Origin: Ficedula albicollis
Taxonomy: Eukaryota > Chordata > Aves > Passeriformes > Muscicapidae
Length of the DNA: 64,000 nucleotides
Assembly (NCBI RefSeq): GCF_000247815.1
Contig: NC_021684.1
Coordinates: forward strand, 11,329,162 to 11,393,161
Direction of reading: 5' to 3'
Each line of letters starts with the position of its first letter. Within the stretch, counting starts at the first letter, position 1. The notes below the pieces were generated by a model. That model had not been told where the DNA came from and ran no database searches. It saw nothing but the letters and a program-made list of their open reading frames with translations. Made by a program: the position numbers and the translations under genes. This document shows, piece after piece, positions 60,114-64,000 of the stretch.

Positions 60114-63100
60114 CTGTTAAAGCAAAGAAACAGCATGAAATACTTTCACCTCTAGATGGTTTCAGTGCTTACCAGCAAGATTATCTTGACTTTTATCCAA
60201 CACCAGAGAAATGCTTGGAATGGCTCAGAGGAAACTCAAAGCTCTTCCATTTCAGGGATCCACCCAAACAGTGTTGCCAGTTTTTCTGTGGAACATTTCA
60301 GATCTATTTCCATTACCAATGGAAATAGATTTAAAATCACTTTTTCCTCCATTAACTCTCTACCATGGCAAACAGTCCCACTCCTCTTGTACTTCTAGGT
60401 TTTGAGGAAGGTGCCCCTCAAAAAAAAAGGTTTATTTTCTATCCAGGAGAAGCACACTTGGCTTAGGAATAGGTACATTGCAGAGTTTATAAAAAATGAG
60501 GTCCCCAACCAGGCTTTTAAACATAACTGACACTCCCATGAGGGCACCACTCTGAAATCTAGGTTCAAGAGTCTACTTCCCACTTCCCACCCCTTCCTGC
60601 AGCATTCCAATTCTGATCCTCTTTCTTGACCCACCTAATATCTGCAGGATGGGATCAGGAAAACAAGGGTGGGGCATTTCAGAAAAAATGAGCAACGTTT
60701 AGGTATTCATTACTCAGTAACAGAGGAAAAAAAACAACCACTTTTGTCAAAGGTTGGTAACAGACACAAGATAAATTGTGCAGTGCAGCTCTCTGCTTAC
60801 TATTCCTTGTGAGTGGAATTCAACTCCCAATGGAAAACAAGGTATTTTCATCAGGCAGAACATGAGAGTGCTCACAGTAAACTGTCTTTACCTTCAAGCA
60901 AGGCAATAAAACCCAGTGGCTTGACATGCTGTACCTGAAGTATGTGAACAGGTAAATCCACTGTAAGCTGAGAATGTGACGAGGAAGACTGAGAGCTCAG
61001 CTGAAAGGGAAGATCTCCCTCTCCTGGCGAATCATCCTGTGAATGCAGAAACATGATGAAATTACACAACCCCAGGTATCTCAGCACAATATGGCAAATT
61101 TCACTTAGCCTCACAATCTTAAAATATCTGATAAAGCCACTGCACTGTACTAGTAAGGCCTAGCTCCACAAAGATGTGGAAAGCTAACTACAACTTAAAT
61201 CTGAAGCTAGCTCAGTGAACAACCTATAATCATGTCCTCATCAACCTGGAACACTGGCAAGACTTGAAGAGGAATGAATGGTTCCTCTTTCAACAAAACT
61301 AACACTCAGAAACATGCAACAAGTTTCATCATGTTTTCACGAAGCTGATACTTAACATGAAAGTTACAAACGTGCAAACCCATGAAAAAACAGATCCATG
61401 GAGAACTCTCTGCCCATAGGTCTCTCCAGACCAGAGTTGTTAGGAATAAAGGATAAGGAAATTAACCTTTCTCTGCATTACCTGCCATGCTCCACTAATC
61501 AGTCCCCACCAATTATTAGGTTTTTGCTTTTTTAAAATTTTAAGCTTTAATTTCAACAGATAAGAGAAATAACAGTTTAGGCTGAAGCTTCTTTTTGCAG
61601 GAACACTTTCATGTCCATCCCATTTACTTTGCAAATAAGAGATGGAATAATGTAAGAATACTGCAGAGCTCAAGACCCTATCCAGGGGCAGTAGTACCTG
61701 AGTTCACAAACACTCAAATTCTTCCATAAATGTGAGTCTGGATAACAGAGAAGATGAGCATGTTTTTTTTTTTCTCCTCAGCTCTTACCTGAAGAAGCTG
61801 AATTTGCACATACTGGGCTCCAGTGGCAGGGTCCCTTATTGTCAGCCCTCCATTTGGCAGAACTATGTTACCACCCAGTCGACTGCCAAAAGTAGATGAA
61901 GAAAAGTTGGTAGGGCTTACTTTACCACCCTTGTTTTTCCTCTGACCAGAGCCAGATGCCCCTAAAAGAAAGCAATTTTAATATTTAGATGGTGAGGAAG
62001 AATTTGCCAGAGTTTTCTGCTAGTGTTTTTCAACTTTTCTGCAGCTGTTTATACCATGCAGCAAATGCCCACAACAGTGTAACACAATTAAGCACCATCT
62101 GACAACTTTAAAAGGCCAGAGAGCACTCAGCTGGTGATCTCCAGCTGCTGACAGAGCACTCTTTTACATGAACACCATTGGAAAATGACAAACTGCTACC
62201 ACAGGGGGAGGGCCCTAAGCTTAGCACAGAAATATCAGCATATTTGTGGTGTTATAGAAAGGAATGAGGAAGTAGGATTGCATTTTCTATTTTTCATTTT
62301 GCAACTCACTTCCTAAGAAGTCATGCACATGATTTTTCTGAACTGTAAAAAAAGCATAGAGAAAATCATTATTTACAGGAAGATTTCACGGACTACTAGG
62401 TAGAACAGGCTACACAAGTACAACTATCACAACCTTAAGCTTTTTTCAGTTTAAAGCAGGATGAACCAGCTGCTGTATCACAAGCTGAAAACCAAAACCC
62501 TAATAAAAACCAATGTAAGAATACAGTCCTGTAGGTTCTTCAGGTTTATGTTTGATTTTTTTTTTTAATCTGTAATAAATGAAGAGCTTGAATAACCTAT
62601 ATTTAAACACTGAACTTCCCTCAACAGTATTCACTCAATCTAGTTAGACCTATCAGAAATACAAGACTCTCTAGACCACTTTGGGAAGCACAGCATACCG
62701 TTAAGGCAACAGCTGGTGAAAAGTGGACTATTGGGAGTCTTGAATAGGAACAGAAACAGGAATTTTCTGAGGTCATCTTAGGAGTCATGCAAAGTGCAAT
62801 CTTATTTTTTAAACTAACATCCAAAAGTCATGTTTGATGATACATGCATGTGTTTGATAACACAAGGCCCTTCACAACTAACTTCATAAAGCACTAGTCC
62901 TTCCATGAGATGATTTGTTGAACCAGACAGAATGCATGCAGGTATGCATTTTACAAATGCACAAACAAAACAGTCCTAACACCAGAACTAGTCTCTCAAC
63001 TTGTCTCAAAAACTATTTCCTTGATTTTCAGAGGAGGAAGTTCTAAGAGACAGCAAGGGAGCACTACACTCCCATTATAATTATGATATTGACAGATCAC

Positions 63101-63824
63101 AAACATATGATATTCCACCCCAGCCCCAAAGGCAGACACAATCACCTTAGCTCGTTCAAGTCCAGTGAACCATGGACCACATTTGCTCTGACAAAGGAAT
63201 GGTTATTATTTACATCAAATGGCTTTGAGTCAAACTAAGAGAACACATTTGGAATCATGACCTAAGCTCACTCTGCACAAGAACTCCCTACAAGGCTAAA
63301 GTATAAGAGAGGTGTTTGAGTATATCTAGATAATAAAAAAAAAAATACACCGAAGCAAAATCTAGCTGATATTTCCGTTGCCTGTACTGAGTTAAAGAAC
63401 CCTCTAGATAAGACAAAAAGCATAAACAGCAGAAAGCACAGTGACATTTCTTATTTTAATAAGAAAATAAGAAGCAGACCAAGAGATGGACAGCAAGTGT
63501 CCTGTTAATAATCACAAAACATAGGGCACAGCTTTCTTTGTAAACTTCCTGTAAATCTGATATTCCACAGAATGTGATATCCTGAGAAACAGATGGTACA
63601 CCACACGCATAATTATTTTAACTATCAATAAACAGGACAGGACATGTAAGAATGTTATTCAGAAACCTGCTCCCACTGCACGGCCAAAATTACTAAATAT
63701 TTTTATTTCATAAATTTAACAGAATTAATGGCTTCTCACCTGTGCTGCTGCCATTCCCTTTTTGTTTCTTTTTCTTGGCCAGCTGAATGGCTCTGTAGTC
63801 TGTTCTTGCAGACCCACAGCTCTC
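60027..63824 (-). CDS. ZXDC: ZXDC, C-terminal part only (last four coding exons)
   Basis: ZXDC is a C2H2 zinc-finger protein of the ZXD family. It works in the nucleus with ZXDA and CIITA to activate MHC class II genes. Only the last 148 residues lie here. Exons on the minus strand are 63740-63824, 61789-61961, 60935-61036 and 60027-60113. All junctions have GT/AG and matching phase. They encode a basic segment DYRAIQLAKKKKQKGNG, a Gly/Lys/Ser-rich stretch, then LPNGGLTIRDPATGAQYVQI, the Ser-rich SSQSSSSHSQLTVDLP and the acidic end GSTINLQDLE, all characteristic of the ZXDC C-terminal regulatory region. The zinc fingers and 5' end lie beyond position 64000. The order KLF15-CFAP100-ZXDC agrees with human 3q21.3. 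Confidence 0.95.
60935..61036 (-). CDS. ZXDC: ZXDC penultimate coding exon
   Basis: Thirty-four residues, DDSPGEGDLPFQLSS to LPVHILQ. Phase 0 at both ends, donor CTTCAG|GTACAG. If intron retention occurred, the frame would run 20 more codons to a stop. Confidence 0.95.
61789..61961 (-). CDS. ZXDC: ZXDC third-last coding exon
   Basis: Fifty-seven complete codons plus two bases: ASGSGQRKNKGGKVSPTNF, then the NGGLTIRDPATGAQYVQI block. Donor CAG|GTAAGA. Confidence 0.95.
63740..63824 (-). CDS. ZXDC: ZXDC fourth-last coding exon
   Basis: Twenty-eight residues plus one base, ESCGSARTDYRAIQLAKKKK and on, with a probable nuclear-localisation-like KKKK cluster. Acceptor TTAACTAG, donor ACAG|GTGAGA. 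Confidence 0.93.
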
Positions 63825-64000
63825 CTAGTTAATAAAAAAAAGCCCAGAGATACAAGGTTTTTGGAATTAAGAACAAAACAAGACAATGAACACAGACTAG
63901 TGAGCTCTCAAAAGCAGTTATCTTCTTCAAACACTCAATTCTAGTTTCTCCCATCTTTTGATTAGAGTTTGAATAAATTCCCTGTATCTATTCAACATCT

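Noticed and set aside
60107..60405. Plus-strand open frames of 60-80 codons over the ZXDC 3' region
   Set aside because: They are antisense to a ZXDC exon and intron, with no splice structure or family similarity.

Overview
The window is vertebrate nuclear DNA, almost certainly from a bird. It has spliced genes with long AT-rich introns, 3' ends of chicken-repeat-1 (CR1) LINEs, relics of old MIR-type SINEs and avian-style retroviral LTRs. It also has the gene order KLF15 - CFAP100 - ZXDC, which matches human 3q21.3. I cannot name the species. Nothing bacterial or phage-like is present, and there are no operons or CRISPR arrays.

Layout. 1-7.6 kb: intergenic DNA beyond the 3' end of KLF15, with one MIR-like relic and one unexplained exon-like open stretch. 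7.6-21.1 kb: KLF15 on the minus strand, with a TATA-containing CpG promoter and non-coding exon 1 (about 21.02-20.73 kb), a long coding exon 2, the last coding exon 3 and a probable 2 kb 3'UTR. 21.1-23.1 kb: a damaged assembly region with two giant G runs, a minisatellite, a CR1 fragment and an N gap whose two flanks are the same 68 bases. 23.1-43.3 kb: gene-poor intergenic DNA with MIR and CR1 relics and a 70-bp minisatellite. 43.3-44.5 kb: two LTR-like elements head to tail. 44.3-45.5 kb: a CpG-rich promoter that appears twice because of a false duplication around a G run; it carries an RFX X-box-like site. 47.5-57.3 kb: CFAP100 (formerly CCDC37) on the plus strand, with 14 exons reconstructed here by splice sites and phase. 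57.9-63.8 kb: the last four coding exons and 3'UTR of ZXDC on the minus strand, converging on CFAP100; the rest of ZXDC lies beyond the right edge.

The three genes do not form a pathway. KLF15 is a metabolic zinc-finger regulator, CFAP100 is an axonemal coiled-coil protein that regulates inner dynein arms, and ZXDC is a zinc-finger co-activator of MHC class II transcription. KLF15 and CFAP100 diverge with about 24 kb between promoters. CFAP100 and ZXDC converge with poly(A) signals about 390 bp apart.

I found no convincing new biological system. The strongest non-routine observations are the assembly artefacts, which corrupt two promoters and one 3'UTR, the X-box in the CFAP100 promoter with alternative first exons, the KLF15 core promoter elements, and a few exon-like stretches that need transcript data.
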